This document shows positions 21,982-22,017 of a stretch of DNA of 22,017 nucleotides, in pieces (positions within the stretch are counted from its first letter, which is position 1; every line of letters starts with the position of its first letter). Source of the stretch: an uncultured Pelosinus sp. (GTDB taxonomy: Bacteria; Bacillota; Negativicutes; Sporomusales; Acetonemataceae); contig UQPB01000051.1 in assembly GCA_900542835.1 (NCBI GenBank), forward strand, positions 1-22,017, in the 5' to 3' direction. The notes beneath the pieces were generated by a model. That model made no database searches. It was not told the DNA's origin and worked only from the letters and a program-made list of their open reading frames with translations. Both the position numbers and the translations under genes were made by a program.

Positions 21982-22017
21982 CGAAAAAGTAGTGGAGAGA
22001 CGGTGTTGAGGCGGGGA

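Noticed and set aside
1..22017. CRISPR array, tRNA, rRNA or complete insertion sequence
   Set aside because: No regularly spaced direct repeats, no tRNA cloverleaf or rRNA signature and no transposase frame were recognised on either strand.

Overview
The window looks like chromosomal DNA from a moderately GC-rich Firmicute. Strong AGGAGG-type ribosome binding sites, near-consensus sigma-A promoters, a T-box leader and an ABC-F ATPase support this. The mix of HrpB helicase, RidA, LarA homologue and SagB-type oxidoreductase, plus the style of the intergenic repeats, suggests a Negativicutes (Sporomusa-like) anaerobe. That placement is inference from gene content, not a marker gene. No rRNA, tRNA, CRISPR array, prophage or complete insertion sequence was found.

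Layout. 1-3290: a stand-alone SagB-type nitroreductase and a YheO/DauR-like regulator (minus strand), divergent from ridA and a zinc-ribbon, threonine-synthase-like PLP enzyme (plus strand). The divergent intergenic region carries two good promoters and an AT-rich operator candidate. 3290-3640: a foldback element overlapping the PLP gene's stop codon, then a strong terminator. 3637-6330: a minus-strand operon of a BASS-family sodium symporter and a LarA-type (nickel-dependent 2-hydroxyacid racemase) homologue. It is led by a T-box riboswitch whose specifier reads most simply as AUC (Ile). 6305-7810: a LysR regulator divergent from a hotdog-fold thioesterase. 7857-8588: an unlisted 55-codon gene with a consensus promoter that has a palindrome in its spacer, then two foldback elements. 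8589-9962: a CshA-like DEAD-box RNA helicase. 10223-13855: a secreted DUF3298-type protein, an FAA-hydrolase-family enzyme and a methyl-accepting chemotaxis protein. 14007-18251: an ABC-F ATPase and HrpB. 18368-21719: a class V aminotransferase/cysteine desulfurase-like enzyme, a glyoxalase-fold protein, and the ATPase and permease of a polar amino acid ABC transporter without a binding protein.

How genes work together. The ridA/PLP-enzyme pair under a YheO-type regulator fits amino acid elimination chemistry, with RidA removing reactive enamine/imine products. The T-box/BASS/LarA operon ties uptake and stereo-inversion of an organic acid to the charging state of one tRNA, plausibly tRNA-Ile. 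This is the most unusual regulatory combination here. Several start codons were moved from the longest open frame to a ribosome-binding-site-supported position; each case is stated in its entry.
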